Shown one piece after another: positions 17,622 through 28,628 of a stretch of 64,000 nt of DNA (within the stretch, counting starts at the first letter, position 1; every line of letters starts with the position of its first letter). The position numbers and the translations under genes are program-made. This stretch comes from Mycobacterium parmense. Lineage in GTDB: Bacteria > Actinomycetota > Actinomycetes > Mycobacteriales > Mycobacteriaceae. The stretch lies in the NCBI RefSeq assembly GCF_010730575.1, contig NZ_AP022614.1, positions 5,766,001-5,830,000 of the forward strand. Direction: 5' to 3'. The notes beneath the pieces were generated by a model that saw only the letters and a program-made list of their open reading frames with translations, searched no databases and was not told where the DNA came from.

Positions 17622-18785
17622 ATGGACCTTTTCGAGTATCAAGCTAAAGAGTTGTTCGCCAAGCACAACGTACCTACCACGCCGGGGCGGGTGACCGACA
17701 CCGCCGAAGGCGCCCGTGAGATCGCCACCGAGATCGGTCGCCCGGTGATGGTCAAAGCGCAGGTCAAGGTCGGCGGCCGCGGCAAAGCGGGCGGCGTGAA
17801 ATACGCAGCCACGCCCGACGACGCCTACGAACACGGCAAGAACATCCTCGGCCTCGACATCAAGGGTCACGTCGTCAAGAAGCTGCTGGTCGCCGAGGCC
17901 AGCGACATCGCCGAGGAGTACTACATCTCCTTCCTGCTCGACAGGGCGAACCGCACCTACCTGGCCATGTGCTCGGTGGAGGGCGGCATGGAGATCGAAG
18001 AGGTGGCCGCGACCAAGCCGGACCGGCTGGCCAAGGTGCCCGTCGACGCGGTCAAGGGCGTCGACCTGGCGACCGCGCGATCCATCGCCGAGCAGGGCCA
18101 CCTGCCCGCCGAGGTGCTCGACGCCGCGGCCGTCACCATCGCCAAACTGTGGGAGGTGTTCACCGGCGAGGACGCCACCTTGGTGGAGGTCAACCCGCTG
18201 GTGCGCACGCCCGACAACCAGATCCTGGCACTGGACGGCAAGGTCACGTTGGACGCCAACGCCGACTTCCGCCACCCCGACCACGTCGAGTTCGAGGACC
18301 GCGACGCCACCGACCCGCTCGAGCTCAAGGCCAAGGAGCACGACCTCAACTACGTCAAGCTCGACGGCGAGGTCGGCATCATCGGCAACGGCGCGGGCCT
18401 GGTGATGTCGACGCTGGACGTCGTGGCCTACGCCGGCGAGAAGCACGGCGGAGTCAAGCCGGCCAACTTCCTCGACATCGGCGGCGGCGCCTCCGCGGAG
18501 GTGATGGCCGCCGGCCTGGACGTCATCCTGGGCGACGCTCAGGTCAAGAGCGTGTTCGTCAACGTGTTCGGCGGCATCACCTCCTGCGACGCCGTGGCCA
18601 CCGGGATCGTCAAGGCGCTGGAGATCCTGGGCGACGAGGCCAACAAACCGCTGGTGGTGCGCCTTGACGGCAACAACGTCGACGAGGGCCGGCGCATCCT
18701 CACCGAGGCCAGCCACCCGCTGGTGACGCTGGTCGCCACGATGGACGAAGCCGCCGACAAAGCCGCCCAGCTCGCGAGCGCCTGA
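17622..18785 (+). CDS. sucC: Succinyl-CoA synthetase beta subunit
   Basis: The 387-residue subunit opens with [18 protein letters not shown], contains the ATP-grasp signature [15 protein letters not shown], the VEVNPLV segment and the CoA-ligase core with [23 protein letters not shown] and FLDIGGGAS. It forms a complex with SucD that converts succinyl-CoA to succinate with ATP or GTP formation in the TCA cycle. Length equals Rv0951. ATG 17622 is preferred because upstream codons are unrelated to the family. sucD follows after 18 bases. Confidence 0.97.
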   Translation: MDLFEYQAKELFAKHNVPTTPGRVTDTAEGAREIATEIGRPVMVKAQVKVGGRGKAGGVKYAATPDDAYEHGKNILGLDIKGHVVKKLLVAEASDIAEEYYISFLLDRANRTYLAMCSVEGGMEIEEVAATKPDRLAKVPVDAVKGVDLATARSIAEQGHLPAEVLDAAAVTIAKLWEVFTGEDATLVEVNPLVRTPDNQILALDGKVTLDANADFRHPDHVEFEDRDATDPLELKAKEHDLNYVKLDGEVGIIGNGAGLVMSTLDVVAYAGEKHGGVKPANFLDIGGGASAEVMAAGLDVILGDAQVKSVFVNVFGGITSCDAVATGIVKALEILGDEANKPLVVRLDGNNVDEGRRILTEASHPLVTLVATMDEAADKAAQLASA

Positions 18786-18803
18786 GAAAGGACCACCAGA
18801 CCC

Positions 18804-19706
<903 letters not shown>

Positions 19707-19755
19707 GGTTTCGCCCCGATTTGGGTCGCGGGGTTCCGCGGTACATAGTGGAGCT

Positions 19756-21282
19756 ATGAATCTCGATCCGAACACCCCGGTCGTCGTCGGCGTCGGGCAG
19801 TTCACCGAGCGCATCGAGGACTCCGGCTACCGCGGGATGTCGTCGGTCGAGTTGGCGACGGCGGCGGCGCGAGCCGCGCTGCACGACTGCGGCGCCGAGG
19901 CCACTGCCGTCGCCGCGGCGATCGACACCGTCGCCGCGATCCGGCAGTTCGAGCTCTCCGGTCGCACTCCGGCGCCGATGGGCAGGTCGAACAACTACCC
20001 GCGGTCGGTGGCCAAGCGGATCGGTGCCGCACCGGCCCGCGCGATCCTCGAGCCGATCGGTGGCCAGGGCCCCCAGCATCTGGTCACCGAGTTCGCCGGT
20101 GTCATCGCCTCGGGTGCGGCGGAGGTCGTGCTGATCTTCGGCTCCGAAAACACATCCAGCATCCGGTATTTCGCCGACCGGGACAAACCGGATCATTCCG
20201 ATTCGGTCGAGGGGTCGCTGGAGGACCGGGGTCTGGGTTACGAAGGTCTGTTCGACGACTACACCGTCGCCCACGGCCTGATCGGGGCGCCGGCTCAGTA
20301 CGGGCTGCTGGAGAACGCGCGGCGCGCGCGGCTGGGCTTGAGCGTCGCCGACTACCGGCGCCAGATGGGTGAGCTGTTCGCCCCCTTCACCAAGGTGGCG
20401 GCCAAGAACCCGTTCGCGTCCTCCCCGGTGGAGCGCAGCGTCGACGAGCTCATCACCGTGACCGCGTCCAATCGGATGATCTGCGACCCGTACCCGAGGC
20501 TGTTGTTGGCCCGTGACCAGGTCAACCAGGGCGCCGCCGCGCTGCTCATGTCGGTGGCCGCCGCCCGCCGGCTCGGCGTGCCCGAGGAGCGCTGGGTGTT
20601 CCTGCACGGCCACGCCGACATGGTGGACCAGCCGCTGCTGGACCGCGCCGACCTGACGTTCAATTCGGCCTCGGTGCTGGCGGTCGGGGAGGCGCTCGCC
20701 GGGGCCGGCATCGGGATCGACGACGTCAGTACCTTCGACCTCTACAGCTGCTTTCCGGTGCCGGTGTTCAACTTCTGCGACGGCATGAGGGTGGCTACCG
20801 ACGATCCGCGCGGGCTGACGCTCACCGGCGGGCTGCCCTACTTCGGCGGCCCGGGCAACAACTATTCACTGCACGGCATCGCCGAGACGGTCAGCGAGAT
20901 GCGCGACCTGCCCGGGCAATTCGGCCTGGTCGCCGCCAACGGCGGGATCATGAGCAAGTACTCCGTCGGCGTGTACTCGACCACGCCGGTGAACTGGAAG
21001 CCCGACAACAGCGCCGCGCTGCGCGCCGAGGTCGCCGCCCGCCCCAGGACGCCGGTGACCGTGAAGGCCGACGGTCCGGCGACCATCGAGACCTACACCG
21101 TGCGCTACGACTGGCCGGTGCGCACCGGCATCGTCGTCGGCCGCCTCGACGACGACGGCAGCCGCTTCCTGGCTGTGACCGAGGACCCCGAGCTGGTCGG
21201 GCTGCTCAGCGACGGCGAGCCGCTCGGGGCGCCGATCGTCGTGCGGCCGACGGAAAAGGACAACCGGGCCGCGCCGGCCTGA
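19756..21282 (+). CDS. Thiolase-like protein lacking the nucleophilic cysteine
   Basis: The 508-residue protein has the thiolase fold order (VVVGVGQFTERI, SSVELATAAARAALHDCG, GAAEVVLIFGSENTS, FDLYSCFPVPVFNFCDGM, GGPGNNYSLHGIAETV, GLVAANGGIMSKYSVGVYS) plus a C-terminal beta domain of about 90 residues found in one group of mycobacterial acetyl-CoA acetyltransferase homologues. Where active thiolases have the C-G-S-G nucleophile it reads G-G-Q-G-P-Q, and the second catalytic Cys near the C-terminus is not seen. It may bind acyl-CoA without thiolysis, or act on another reaction. It is 49 bases after sucD and convergent with the F420 oxidoreductase. Confidence 0.75.
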   Translation: MNLDPNTPVVVGVGQFTERIEDSGYRGMSSVELATAAARAALHDCGAEATAVAAAIDTVAAIRQFELSGRTPAPMGRSNNYPRSVAKRIGAAPARAILEPIGGQGPQHLVTEFAGVIASGAAEVVLIFGSENTSSIRYFADRDKPDHSDSVEGSLEDRGLGYEGLFDDYTVAHGLIGAPAQYGLLENARRARLGLSVADYRRQMGELFAPFTKVAAKNPFASSPVERSVDELITVTASNRMICDPYPRLLLARDQVNQGAAALLMSVAAARRLGVPEERWVFLHGHADMVDQPLLDRADLTFNSASVLAVGEALAGAGIGIDDVSTFDLYSCFPVPVFNFCDGMRVATDDPRGLTLTGGLPYFGGPGNNYSLHGIAETVSEMRDLPGQFGLVAANGGIMSKYSVGVYSTTPVNWKPDNSAALRAEVAARPRTPVTVKADGPATIETYTVRYDWPVRTGIVVGRLDDDGSRFLAVTEDPELVGLLSDGEPLGAPIVVRPTEKDNRAAPA

Positions 21283-21285
21283 GCC

Positions 21286-22134
21286 TCACACGAGAGCCGC
21301 TAGTTTGCCCGCCAACCGCTCCACGTAGGCGGCGACCTCGTCCTCGGGCTTGTCCGGCAGCCCGAACAGCACCTCGGTCACCCCCAGCTGCGCCCAGCGC
21401 GCCAGCTTCTCGGGCACCGGCTTGAAGTCCAGCGCCACGATCTGCGGCGCGCCCTCGCGGCCCGCGGCGGCCCAGGTGTCCTGCAGCAGCTTCACCGGTT
21501 CGTCGATGTCGAAGTCGCGCGGCGTGGTGATCCAGCCGTCGGCGCTGCGGGCGATCCACTTGAAGTTCTTCTCGTTGCCGGCCGCGCCCACCAGCACCGG
21601 GATGTGCGGTTGCACGGGCTTCGGCCACGCCCAGCTGGGCCCGAATTTGACGAACTCACCGTCGTAGGCGGCTTCCTCCTCGGTCCACAGGGCGCGCATC
21701 GCTTCAAGGTATTCGCGCAGGCAGGTGCGGCGCCGTCCGGCGGGTACGCCGTGGTCGGCGAGCTCGTCGGTGTTCCACCCGAACCCGACCCCAAGGCTGA
21801 CCCGCCCGCCGGACAGGTGGTCGAGGGTGGCGATGCTTTTCGCTAGAGTGATCGGGTCGTGTTCGACGGGCAGCGCGACCGCGGTGGACAGTCGCACCCG
21901 GGAGGTGACGGCGCAGGCGGCGCCCAGGCTCACCCACGGGTCCAGTGTCCGCATGTAGCGGTCGTCGGGCAGCGACGCGTCGCCCGTGGTGGGGTGGGCC
22001 GCCTCGCGCTTGATCGGGATGTGCGTGTGTTCCGGCACGTAGAAGGTCGTGAAACCGTGGTCGTCGGCAAGCTTCGCGGCTGCCGTCGGAGAGATGCCGC
22101 GATCGCTGGTGAAAAGCACAAGCCCGTAATCCAT
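21286..22134 (-). CDS. LLM-class F420-dependent oxidoreductase (Rv0953c-like)
   Basis: The 282-residue luciferase-like enzyme reads MDYGLVLFTSDRGISP at its start, with FYVPEHTHIP, DPWVSLGAACAVTSRVRLSTAV, GGRVSLGVGFGWNTDEL and HIPVLVGAAGNEKNFKWIARSADGW, all typical of F420-dependent oxidoreductases of the TIGR03619 type. Length matches Rv0953c as I recall it. Nine bases upstream of the ATG lies a KstR-type palindrome identical to the one before the paralogue at 4061-4957, so both are likely co-regulated with sterol catabolism. The substrate is unknown. Confidence 0.87.
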   Translation of the reverse strand: MDYGLVLFTSDRGISPTAAAKLADDHGFTTFYVPEHTHIPIKREAAHPTTGDASLPDDRYMRTLDPWVSLGAACAVTSRVRLSTAVALPVEHDPITLAKSIATLDHLSGGRVSLGVGFGWNTDELADHGVPAGRRRTCLREYLEAMRALWTEEEAAYDGEFVKFGPSWAWPKPVQPHIPVLVGAAGNEKNFKWIARSADGWITTPRDFDIDEPVKLLQDTWAAAGREGAPQIVALDFKPVPEKLARWAQLGVTEVLFGLPDKPEDEVAAYVERLAGKLAALV

Positions 22135-22143
22135 GGACAGAAT

Positions 22144-22157
22144 TAGAACGTGTTCTA
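22144..22157. promoter_or_regulatory. Second KstR-type operator
   Basis: TAGAACGTGTTCTA, fitting TnnAACnnGTTnnA and identical over all 14 bases to the box at 4966-4979. It lies nine bases upstream of the F420 oxidoreductase start at 22134. Confidence 0.75.
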
Positions 22158-22359
22158 CCTGCGTTCGGCAAGCAGCCCGGGCTCGGGAGCTTTCGCCGCA
22201 GGCGCGTCGCGGGCCCCGCGGGCCCGGCAGGTGGCCCCGGTCGGCAAACGCGGGTGTGCGCTAGCGTGGTTTGGACGAGTCATCCGGGGGAGCGCAGCGT
22301 CGGGTCGCGCTGTGGCGCCGCCATGACAGCCCGAGGCACTGGAAGCAACAGGAGGAGTC

Positions 22360-23292
22360 ATGACCTACTCGCCCGGTAGTCCCGGCTATCCACCCGCGCA
22401 GCCCGGCGGCTCCTACGCGAGCTCCCCACCGTCGTTCGCCAAGGACGACGACGGCAAGAGCAAGCTGCCGCTGTACTTGACCGCGGCGGTGGCCGCGCTC
22501 GGGTTCGTGGCCTATCTCGCGAGCTTCGGGCCGATGATCACCATCGGCACCGAAGCCGGGCCGGCCCCGGCCGCCGAGGTGTCGGGTGCAGGAGTGTCCC
22601 TGGCCGTGGTCGCGGCCCTGTTGGCCGGACTGATGGCCGCCATGAGCCTGGTGCCGAAGGCCAGGACCCACGTGGGCGTCATCGCGGCGGTCGCGTCGCT
22701 GGGCGCGCTGCTGCTGATATCCGACATGGTCAACGCCGGAAGCGGCGTCACCATCGGCTGGGGGCTCTGGTTGGTGCTGGTGGCCAGCGTCTTCCAGGCC
22801 ATGGTCGCCATCGCGGCCGTGCTGTTGGACGCGGGCGTGATCACGGCGCCGACGCCGCGGCCGAAGTACGACCCGTACTCGCAGTACGGTCAGTACCCCC
22901 AGTACTCGCAATACGGCCAGCAGTCCTACTACGGTCAGCCCAGTGGTCAGCCCAGTGGTCAGCCCAGTGGTCAGCCCGGCGTGCAGCAGCACCCGGGTCA
23001 GCACCAGTCCCCGCAGCACACCGGCTACGGGTCGCAATACGGCGGCGGCTACCCCTCGGGCCAGTGCTCGGCGCCCCCGTCGACCGGCGGATTCGCGGCC
23101 CACTCCGGGCCGCAGCCCGCGGCGCAGCAGCAAGGGCCCAACACGCCTCCCACCGGGTTCCCGAGCTTCAGCCCCCCGCCGTCCGCCGGCGCCGGTTCCG
23201 ATGCGCCGACGACGGAGTACTCGGCGCAGGGCGGTGGGCAGCAGGGCGCGGGCCACGAGCAGCAGTCGTCGTCGGGTCCCGCGCCGTCCTGA
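22360..23292 (+). CDS. DUF5336 membrane protein (34-kDa antigen-like, Rv0954 homologue)
   Basis: The 310-residue protein has a Pro/Gly-rich start, about four hydrophobic helices between residues 30 and 160 ([19 protein letters not shown] and others), and a long Gln/Pro/Gly/Tyr-rich tail with repeated PSGQ and YGQ units. This arrangement is that of the mycobacterial 34-kDa antigen family and Rv0954. The tail is low-complexity and probably cytoplasmic. The next gene is a PerM homologue linked to division under magnesium limitation, so an envelope or divisome role is plausible but inferred. A clear AGGAG ribosome site precedes ATG 22360. Confidence 0.85.
   Translation: MTYSPGSPGYPPAQPGGSYASSPPSFAKDDDGKSKLPLYLTAAVAALGFVAYLASFGPMITIGTEAGPAPAAEVSGAGVSLAVVAALLAGLMAAMSLVPKARTHVGVIAAVASLGALLLISDMVNAGSGVTIGWGLWLVLVASVFQAMVAIAAVLLDAGVITAPTPRPKYDPYSQYGQYPQYSQYGQQSYYGQPSGQPSGQPSGQPGVQQHPGQHQSPQHTGYGSQYGGGYPSGQCSAPPSTGGFAAHSGPQPAAQQQGPNTPPTGFPSFSPPPSAGAGSDAPTTEYSAQGGGQQGAGHEQQSSSGPAPS
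22933..22980 (+). repeat. 12-bp coding tandem repeat (four units)
   Basis: Three identical copies of GGTCAGCCCAGT and a fourth ending CCCGGC encode G-Q-P-S units in the DUF5336 tail. Identical neighbouring copies suggest recent expansion and possible length variation between strains. Confidence 0.9.
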
Positions 23293-23330
23293 CCGTGTCC
23301 TCTCGCGCCTAGTCGGGGACATGCGCAAGA

Positions 23331-24740
23331 GTGACACGGGTGGAAGACAACCGGGCGGCGGGAGCGCGCCAGGCGCGTGACCTCGTCAGGGTCGCGTTCG
23401 GCCCGGCAGTGGTGGCGTTGGTCGTCATCGCGGCCGTCACGTTGCTCCAGTTGCTGATCGCCAACAGCGACATGACGGGCGCGCTGGGCGCCATCGCCAG
23501 CATGTGGCTCGGCGTGCACCAGGTGCCGATCTCGATCGGCGGCCGCGAACTGGGCGTCATGCCGCTGCTGCCGGTCCTGTTGATGATCTGGGCCACCGCG
23601 CGCAGCACGGCGCGGGCCACCTCGGCGTACTCGTCCTGGCTGGTGGTGCGCTGGGTCGTCGCGTCGGCGCTGGGGGGGCCGCTGCTGATCGCGGCGATCG
23701 CCCTGGCGGTCATCCAGGACGCGTCATCGGTGATCACCGAGCTGCAAACCCCCAGCGCGCTGCGCGCGTTCACCAGCGTGCTGGCGGTGCACGCCATCGG
23801 GGCCGCGATCGGCGTGTGGTCGCGGCTGGGGCGACGGGCGCTGGCCGCCTCGCCGCTGCCGAATTGGCTGGGTGATTCCCTGCGTGCGGCGTTCGCGGGC
23901 GTGCTGGCGCTGACCGGGCTGTCCGGCCTGGTGACGGCCGGGTCGCTGGTGGTGCACTGGTCGACGATGCAGGACCTCTTCGGCATCACCGACTCGATCT
24001 TCGGTCAGTTCAGTCTCACGCTGCTCTCGGTGCTCTACGTGCCCAACGTCATCGTCGGCACGGCGGCGATCGCGGTCGGCTCGAGCGCCCATCTCGGCTT
24101 CGCGACCTTCAGTTCGTTCACCGTCTTCGGCGGCGACATCCCCGCGCTGCCGATCCTGGCCGCCACGCCGCGGCCCCCGCTGGGCCCGGTGTGGGTGGCG
24201 CTGCTGATCGTGGGGGCCTCGTCGGGCGTGGCGGTCGGGCAGCAATGTGCCCGGCGTGCACTGCCTTTCGTTTCGGCCATGGCCAAGCTCCTGGTCGCCT
24301 CGGCCGCCGGCGCGCTGGCGATGTCGGTGCTGGCCTACGGGGGCAGCGGCCGGCTGGGCAATTTCGGCCACGTCGGCGTCGACCAGGGCACGATGCTGGT
24401 GGGCGTCTTCTTCTGGTTCGCGGTCGTGGGATGTGTGACCGTGGTGATGACCGGCGGGATCAGGCCGGTGCGCCTGAAAAGGCCCGGGCGGGCGCGGCCC
24501 AGACCCGCCCCGCCCGCGGCTGCGGCCGAGCCGGCGGATTTCGCGCAGATGTTCACCGAGCCGGACGCCGAGCCCGAAACCGGGGTGCCCGGAACGGGGG
24601 TGCCCGGAACCGGGGTGCCCGACAGCGCGGCGGTCGGCATCCCCGTCGATCGGGATGCGCCGACCACCGGCGACGACGACGGCGCCGCCCCGTCCGGGGA
24701 ACCGGAGCCGAGCACCGCCGACCGCGATTCGACGGACTGA
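23331..24740 (+). CDS. perM: PerM-like polytopic membrane protein (DUF6350, Rv0955 homologue)
   Basis: The 469-residue protein has about nine or ten hydrophobic segments from residue 20 to 385 (for example [18 protein letters not shown] and [17 protein letters not shown]) and a charged, repetitive C-terminal tail of about 80 residues. Position and size match Rv0955, named PerM, which is reported to be needed for growth at low magnesium and for division during chronic infection. The start is GTG 23331; GTG 23340 is an alternative. It follows the DUF5336 gene by 38 bases and precedes purN by 53. Confidence 0.82.
   Translation: MTRVEDNRAAGARQARDLVRVAFGPAVVALVVIAAVTLLQLLIANSDMTGALGAIASMWLGVHQVPISIGGRELGVMPLLPVLLMIWATARSTARATSAYSSWLVVRWVVASALGGPLLIAAIALAVIQDASSVITELQTPSALRAFTSVLAVHAIGAAIGVWSRLGRRALAASPLPNWLGDSLRAAFAGVLALTGLSGLVTAGSLVVHWSTMQDLFGITDSIFGQFSLTLLSVLYVPNVIVGTAAIAVGSSAHLGFATFSSFTVFGGDIPALPILAATPRPPLGPVWVALLIVGASSGVAVGQQCARRALPFVSAMAKLLVASAAGALAMSVLAYGGSGRLGNFGHVGVDQGTMLVGVFFWFAVVGCVTVVMTGGIRPVRLKRPGRARPRPAPPAAAAEPADFAQMFTEPDAEPETGVPGTGVPGTGVPDSAAVGIPVDRDAPTTGDDDGAAPSGEPEPSTADRDSTD
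24579..24623 (+). repeat. 15-bp coding tandem repeat in the PerM-like tail
   Basis: Three near-identical units of ACCGGGGTGCCCGGA encode T-G-V-P-G steps in the cytoplasmic tail. Units differ at one or two bases. Confidence 0.8.
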
Positions 24741-24793
24741 ATCGGCCGCGGCCGCGTGCGCGGCCGCCGGCGTCGCCCGACTAGGCTTCCGCT

Positions 24794-25423
24794 GTGCCCG
24801 AACCGCTCCGCGTGCCCCCCAGCGCACCGGCGCGAGTGGTGGTGCTGGCGTCGGGCACCGGGTCGCTGCTGCGCAGCCTGCTGGACGCCGCGGTAGGTGA
24901 CTACCCGGCGCGGATCGTGGCCGTCGGCGTGGACCGTGCCTGTCCGGCCGCTGAGATCGCCGCCGCGGCAACGGTGCCCACCTTCACCGTCCGTCTCGGC
25001 GACCACCCCGACCGGGACGCGTGGGATGCGGCCATCACGGAGGCCACCGCCGCGCACCGGCCCGACCTCGTCGTGTCGGCCGGCTTCATGAAAATCCTTG
25101 GCCCGCAATTTCTGTCGCGTTTCCCGGGACGCACCCTGAACACCCATCCCGCGCTGCTGCCGGCCTTCCCGGGCGCCCACGGGGTCGCCGACGCCCTGGC
25201 CTACGGTGTCAAGGTGTCCGGCTGCACGGTGCACCTGGTCGACGCCGGCACGGACACGGGACCCATCGTGGCCCAGGAGCCAGTTGCAGTGCTCGACGAC
25301 GACGATGTGGGTAGTTTGCATGAACGCATCAAGGTCGTGGAACGGCGGCTGCTGGTAGACGCGGTGGCCGCGATCGCGACGCGCGGAGTGACCTGGACGG
25401 GACGAAAGGCGACCTTGGGATGA
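24794..25423 (+). CDS. purN: Phosphoribosylglycinamide formyltransferase
   Basis: The 209-residue GAR transformylase uses 10-formyl-THF to formylate glycinamide ribonucleotide in purine synthesis. The start region [18 protein letters not shown] is the phosphate-binding loop; the catalytic Asn and His are in [16 protein letters not shown] and the Asp in [13 protein letters not shown] 24794 is chosen by homology to Rv0956. It precedes purH by seven bases, so the two are an operon. Confidence 0.95.
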   Translation: MPEPLRVPPSAPARVVVLASGTGSLLRSLLDAAVGDYPARIVAVGVDRACPAAEIAAAATVPTFTVRLGDHPDRDAWDAAITEATAAHRPDLVVSAGFMKILGPQFLSRFPGRTLNTHPALLPAFPGAHGVADALAYGVKVSGCTVHLVDAGTDTGPIVAQEPVAVLDDDDVGSLHERIKVVERRLLVDAVAAIATRGVTWTGRKATLG

Positions 25424-25430
25424 GCACCGC

Positions 25431-27023
25431 ATGAGCACCGACGATTGGCGTGACAGGGCGAGAAGGCCGATCCGCCGCGCACTGATCAGCGTGTACGACA
25501 AGTCCGGGCTGATCGAGCTCGCCCGGGGGCTGACGGAGGCGGGCGTCGAGATCGTCTCGACCGGATCGACGGCAAAGACCATCGCCGACAAGGGGATTGC
25601 GGTCACCCGCGTCGAGGAGCTGACCGGGTTCCCCGAGGTGCTCGACGGGCGGGTCAAGACGCTGCACCCGCGGGTGCATGCCGGGCTGCTGGCCGACCTC
25701 CGCAAGCCCGAACACGTGGCGGCGCTCGAGCAACTCGGGGTCGCGGCCTTCGAACTCGTCGTCGTCAACCTGTATCCGTTCAGCGAGACCGTCGATTCGG
25801 GGGCGAGCATCGACGAATGCGTCGAGCAGATCGACATCGGCGGGCCGTCGATGGTGCGGGCGGCCGCGAAAAACCATCCCAGCGTCGCGGTGGTCACCGA
25901 TCCGCGCGGGTACGACGGGGTGCTCGCCGCCGTGCGGCACGGCGGATTCACCCTCGCCGAGCGCAAGACGCTGGCGGCGTTGGCGTTCGCGCACACCGCG
26001 GACTACGACATCGCCGTCGCGAGCTGGATGCAGACCACCCTTGCCCCCGAGCACCCGCCGACCACCTTCCCGAAGTGGTTGGGCCGCAGCTGGCGCCGCT
26101 CGGCGATGTTGCGCTACGGCGAGAACCCGCACCAGCAGGCCGCCCTCTACGCCGACCCCGGCGCCTGGCCCGGGCTGGCACAGGCCGAGCAGCTGCACGG
26201 CAAAGAGATGTCCTACAACAACTTCACCGACGCGGACGCGGCGTGGCGGGCCGCCTTCGACCACGAACAGACGTGCGTGGCGATCATCAAGCACGCCAAC
26301 CCGTGCGGGATCGCGATCTCGTCGGTGTCGGTCGCCGATGCGCATCGCAAGGCCCACGAATGCGACCCGCTGAGCGCCTTCGGCGGTGTGATCGCCGCCA
26401 ACACCGAGGTCAGCGTCGAGATGGCCGACTACGTGAGCACCATCTTCACCGAGGTGATCGTCGCACCGGCCTACGCGCCCGGCGCCCTGGACGTCTTGAC
26501 GCGCAAGAAGAACATCCGGGTCCTGGTCGCCTCGGAGCCGCTCACCGGCGGCACGGAGCTGCGCCCGGTCAGCGGTGGTCTGCTGGCGCAGCAGCGCGAC
26601 GAGCTCGACGCGCACGGGGACAACCCGGCCAACTGGACGTTGGCCACGGGCGACCCGGCCGACCCGGCGACGCTGACCGATCTGGTCTTCGCGTGGCGGA
26701 CGTGCCGCGCGGTCAAGTCGAACGCGATCGTGATCGCCGCGGACGGCGCCACCGTCGGGGTGGGGATGGGTCAGGTCAACCGGGTCGACGCCGCCCGGCT
26801 GGCCGTCGAACGAGGGAACGTGCGCGGCGACCGGGTCCGTGGCGCCGTGGCCGCCTCGGACGCGTTCTTCCCGTTCCCCGACGGACTCGAGACGCTCACC
26901 GCGGCGGGGGTCAAGGCGGTGGTGCATCCGGGCGGTTCGGTGCGCGACGACGAGGTGACCGCGGCGGCCGCCGGCGCCGGCATCACCCTCTACCTGACCG
27001 GCGCTCGCCACTTCGCCCATTGA
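25431..27023 (+). CDS. purH: Bifunctional AICAR transformylase/IMP cyclohydrolase
   Basis: The 530-residue enzyme performs the last two steps of IMP synthesis. The N-terminal MGS-like IMP cyclohydrolase domain spans about residues 10-150 ([40 protein letters not shown]). The C-terminal AICAR formyltransferase has [13 protein letters not shown] and the catalytic K-H-A-N-P-C-G, then [11 protein letters not shown] near the end. The final codons run into a 10-bp tandem repeat that supplies the stop. Confidence 0.97.
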   Translation: MSTDDWRDRARRPIRRALISVYDKSGLIELARGLTEAGVEIVSTGSTAKTIADKGIAVTRVEELTGFPEVLDGRVKTLHPRVHAGLLADLRKPEHVAALEQLGVAAFELVVVNLYPFSETVDSGASIDECVEQIDIGGPSMVRAAAKNHPSVAVVTDPRGYDGVLAAVRHGGFTLAERKTLAALAFAHTADYDIAVASWMQTTLAPEHPPTTFPKWLGRSWRRSAMLRYGENPHQQAALYADPGAWPGLAQAEQLHGKEMSYNNFTDADAAWRAAFDHEQTCVAIIKHANPCGIAISSVSVADAHRKAHECDPLSAFGGVIAANTEVSVEMADYVSTIFTEVIVAPAYAPGALDVLTRKKNIRVLVASEPLTGGTELRPVSGGLLAQQRDELDAHGDNPANWTLATGDPADPATLTDLVFAWRTCRAVKSNAIVIAADGATVGVGMGQVNRVDAARLAVERGNVRGDRVRGAVAASDAFFPFPDGLETLTAAGVKAVVHPGGSVRDDEVTAAAAGAGITLYLTGARHFAH

Positions 27024-27083
27024 GGCCCATTGAGGCCCAATGCGGCCCCATGAGGCCCATTGAGGCCCAATGCGGCCCAATGA
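27014..27083. repeat. Seven tandem 10-bp units spanning the purH stop
   Basis: Seven decamers in register: CGCCCATTGA, GGCCCATTGA, GGCCCAATGC, GGCCCCATGA, GGCCCATTGA, GGCCCAATGC, GGCCCAATGA. Units two to four and five to seven form a 30-bp higher-order duplicate. The first unit contains the purH stop codon. The unit length equals about one helical turn. It resembles a MIRU/VNTR-type minisatellite. Confidence 0.9.
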
Positions 27084-27242
27084 GAGCGCCGGAGGCGGCG
27101 TCTCGGCGTCGGCCGCGTGACCGTGCGCCGAATCGCGCTCGGTGACCCGGTGACGTGTCGATGAGCCCGCGTGCAAGAGCGCATGCAACCCCTTATGCGA
27201 CGTGGTCCACATGACGCATGTCGACAACGGTCGTAGCGTGGA

Positions 27243-28628
27243 GTGGTGACGACACCGAGCCATCTGCCCCGAACCGTCGGCGAACTGCGCGCCACCGGTC
27301 ACCGTGAACGCGGAGTCAAGCAGGAACTCCGGGAGAACCTTCTGACGGCGCTGGCCGCCGGAGACGAGGTATGGCCCGGAATCCTTGGATTCGACGAGAC
27401 CGTGCTGCCGCAGCTGGAACGCGCACTCATCGCAGGTCACGACTTCGTTTTGCTGGGCGAGCGCGGTCAGGGCAAGACGCGCCTGCTGCGCGCGCTGGTC
27501 GGGCTGCTCGACGAGTGGACCCCGGTGATCGCCGGGGCCGAACTCGGCGAGCATCCCTATTCGCCGATCACCCCGGAGTCGATCCGCAAGGCCGCCACCC
27601 TCGGCGACGACCTGCCGATCGAGTGGCGGCACCGCAGCGAGCGCTACACCGAGAAGCTGGCCACCCCCGACACCAGCGTGGCCGACCTGGTCGGCGACAT
27701 CGACCCGATCAAGGTCGCCGAGGGCCGCAGCCTGGGCGACCCGGAGACCATCGCCTACGGCCTGATCCCGCGGGCGCATCGCGGCATCGTCGCGGTCAAC
27801 GAGCTACCCGACCTCGCCGAGCGCATCCAGGTGTCGATGCTCAACGTGATGGAGGAGCGCGACATCCAGGTCCGCGGTTACACGCTGCGCCTGCCGCTGG
27901 ATGTGCTGGTGGTAGCCAGCGCCAACCCGGAGGACTACACCAACCGCGGGCGCATCATCACCCCGCTCAAGGACCGGTTCGGCGCCGAGATCCGCACCCA
28001 CTATCCGCTCGAGCTCGACGCGGAGGTGGGCGTCATCGTGCAGGAGGCGCACCTGAGCGCGCAGGTGCCCGACTACCTGATGCAGGTGATCGCGCGGTTC
28101 GCCCGCTATCTGCGCGACTCCAACTCCGTAGACCAGCGCTCCGGCGTCTCGGCGCGGTTCGCGATCGCGGCGGCCGAGACCGTCGCGGCGTCCGCGCGGC
28201 ACCGCGGCGCGGTTCTCGGGGAGACGGACCCGGTGGCGCGGGTGGTCGACCTCGGCACGGTGATCGCCGTCTTGCGCGGCAAGCTGGAGTTCGAGTCCGG
28301 CGAGGAGGGCCGCGAGCAGGCCGTGCTCGAGCACCTGTTACGCCGCGCGACCGCGGACACCGCGTCGCGGGTCCTCGGTGGCATCGACGTCGGATCGCTG
28401 GTGAGCGCGGTCGAGGGCGGTGCGGCGGTCACGACGGGCGAGCGCGTGTCGGCCAAGGACGTGCTGGCCGCCGTTCCGGGTCTGCCGGTGGTGGACAAGA
28501 TCGCGACCAAGCTGCACGCGCAATCCGAAGGCGAGCGCGCCGCGGCGCTCGAACTGGCGCTGGAGGCTTTGTATCTGGCCAAGCGCATCGACAAGGTCTC
28601 CGGGGAAGGTCAGACCATTTATGGCTAG
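27243..28628 (+). CDS. MoxR/magnesium-chelatase-like AAA+ ATPase
   Basis: The 461-residue ATPase has a Walker A GERGQGKTR near residue 75, a Walker B-like segment GIVAVNELPDL, sensor-1 VVASANPEDYTNRGRII and an arginine-finger region LKDRFGAEIRTHYPL, then a C-terminal lid. It resembles BchI/ChlI of magnesium chelatase and the MoxR ATPases, and matches Rv0958. The next gene, a VWA protein, overlaps it by eight bases, giving the classic ATPase-VWA partnership in which the ATPase remodels a target held by the VWA protein. No porphyrin-chelating large subunit is in the window, so true chelatase activity is doubtful. Confidence 0.87.
   Translation: MVTTPSHLPRTVGELRATGHRERGVKQELRENLLTALAAGDEVWPGILGFDETVLPQLERALIAGHDFVLLGERGQGKTRLLRALVGLLDEWTPVIAGAELGEHPYSPITPESIRKAATLGDDLPIEWRHRSERYTEKLATPDTSVADLVGDIDPIKVAEGRSLGDPETIAYGLIPRAHRGIVAVNELPDLAERIQVSMLNVMEERDIQVRGYTLRLPLDVLVVASANPEDYTNRGRIITPLKDRFGAEIRTHYPLELDAEVGVIVQEAHLSAQVPDYLMQVIARFARYLRDSNSVDQRSGVSARFAIAAAETVAASARHRGAVLGETDPVARVVDLGTVIAVLRGKLEFESGEEGREQAVLEHLLRRATADTASRVLGGIDVGSLVSAVEGGAAVTTGERVSAKDVLAAVPGLPVVDKIATKLHAQSEGERAAALELALEALYLAKRIDKVSGEGQTIYG

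Noticed and set aside
27014..27083. CRISPR-like array of short repeats
   Set aside because: Units are contiguous 10-mers with no spacers; this is a minisatellite.
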